The notes below the pieces were generated by a model. The model did no database searches. It was not told the origin of the DNA and saw nothing but the letters and a program-made list of their open reading frames with translations. The position numbers and the translations under genes were made by a program. Shown piece by piece: positions 63,351 through 64,000 of a stretch of DNA of 64,000 nucleotides (its first letter is position 1; each line of letters opens with the position of its first letter). This DNA is from Wolbachia endosymbiont of Oedothorax gibbosus. GTDB taxonomy: Bacteria > Pseudomonadota > Alphaproteobacteria > Rickettsiales > Anaplasmataceae. The stretch lies in contig NZ_OW370567.1 in the NCBI RefSeq assembly GCF_936270435.1, positions 1,251,973 to 1,315,972 on the forward strand, written 5' to 3'.

Positions 63351-64000
63351 ATGTTTAAAATTATAAAAAAATCTATAGAGTGGGGTGGTCGTACCTTATC
63401 TTTAGAAACAGGAAAAATAGCACGCCAAGCTCATGGTTCAGTAGTTGTAAATTACGGTGATACTTCTGTTTTAGTAACCGTTGTAAGTAAGAAGAAGGAA
63501 GAAAATGTTGATTTCCTACCTTTAAATGTGCAGTTTATTGCAAAAAGCTATGCCATGGGTAAGATCCCTGGCGGCTTTTTTAAAAGAGAAGGCAAGCCAT
63601 CTGATAGAGAAACTTTAATCTCAAGAGTAATAGATAGAAGTGTAAGACCACTCTTTCCAGAAGGATTTAATGATGAAGTTAGTGTGGTGTGCAATCTATT
63701 AACTTATGATACAGTCAATCCTCCTGAAGTGCCAGCATTGATTGGTACTGTTGCAGCTCTTGCAATTTCTGGTGTTCCTTTTCACTTTACTATAGCTGGA
63801 GTGATGGTTGGTTGTGATGAAAATAATAACTATATACTCAACCCTTCTGTTCAGGAGATGAAAGCAAGCAGCTTGGATCTGTTTTTGTCTGGTGATGAAA
63901 ATTCAATTTTAATGGTTGAATCAGAAGTGAAAGAGCTCTCTGAAGAAAATGTTTTTAATGCAATAAAATTTGGCCATGAACACCTTAAACCTGTCATTAA
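63351..64000 (+). CDS. pnp: Polynucleotide phosphorylase, N-terminal part (runs off the right edge)
   Basis: 3'-5' exoribonuclease that works with phosphate. The ATG at 63351 follows TCGAGGAAT. The visible 216 residues hold the first RNase PH domain: LSLETGKIARQAHGSVVVNY, GDTSVLVTVVSKKK, KIPGGFFKREGKPSDRETL and RVIDRSVRPLFPEGF, all typical of Pnp, then the start of the linker. The second RNase PH, KH and S1 domains lie beyond the window. Confidence 0.96.
   Translation, partial: MFKIIKKSIEWGGRTLSLETGKIARQAHGSVVVNYGDTSVLVTVVSKKKEENVDFLPLNVQFIAKSYAMGKIPGGFFKREGKPSDRETLISRVIDRSVRPLFPEGFNDEVSVVCNLLTYDTVNPPEVPALIGTVAALAISGVPFHFTIAGVMVGCDENNNYILNPSVQEMKASSLDLFLSGDENSILMVESEVKELSEENVFNAIKFGHEHLKPVI

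Overview
The window comes from a Wolbachia-type alphaproteobacterial endosymbiont (Rickettsiales, Anaplasmataceae). The evidence is low G+C composition, housekeeping genes scattered outside large operons, dense insertion sequences (IS5, IS4, IS66, IS256, IS481, IS630 and IS982 families), ankyrin-repeat genes, WO-type phage fragments (large serine recombinase, terminase tail) and many short palindromic repeats that sit both between genes and inside essential genes. IS and phage load points to an arthropod-type rather than a filarial strain; the exact strain cannot be read from the sequence alone.

Layout. 1-7.7 kb: end of a membrane protein, ileS, miaB, a 1 kb repeat field, nth. 7.7-9.95 kb: a J-domain membrane protein cut in two by an IS5-family element. 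10-20.4 kb: mostly housekeeping genes (icd, two RDD proteins, trpS, grpE, ispB, rpsP, ppiD, trcR-like, rho). 20.4-31.5 kb: an accessory graveyard with an IS4 transposase broken by a 216-bp MITE, IS630 and PD-(D/E)XK remnants, an IS5 remnant, a group II intron tail, an ankyrin gene split by nested IS982 and IS5 elements, a terminase tail, and an IS66 split by an intact IS256. 31.5-40.3 kb: radA, an ankyrin-membrane protein, an MFS transporter, ihfA, a MerR regulator, an NlpD-like lipoprotein, leuS and an outer-membrane protein. 40.3-48.9 kb: a second IS256 swollen to 8 kb by nested IS982 copies, a group II intron, a Tn5-like IS, a serine recombinase segment and the same MITE. 49-64 kb: mnmG, pepP, an IS481, a minisatellite and repeat field, a NifS-like desulfurase, a hydrolase, a small lipoprotein, lolD, an ErpA-like protein, dgt-ribD, a collagen-like membrane protein, and truB-rpsO-pnp.

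Functions. The stable genes serve translation (ileS, trpS, leuS, rpsP, rpsO, miaB, mnmG, truB), DNA repair and transcription (nth, radA, rho, ihfA, MerR), the envelope (lolD, NlpD-like, PpiD, OMP), riboflavin synthesis (ribD), Fe-S assembly and isoprenoids. The main novelty lies in the mobile DNA. Several insertions leave intact target duplications, so the order of events can be reconstructed and the broken host ORFs restored in frame.
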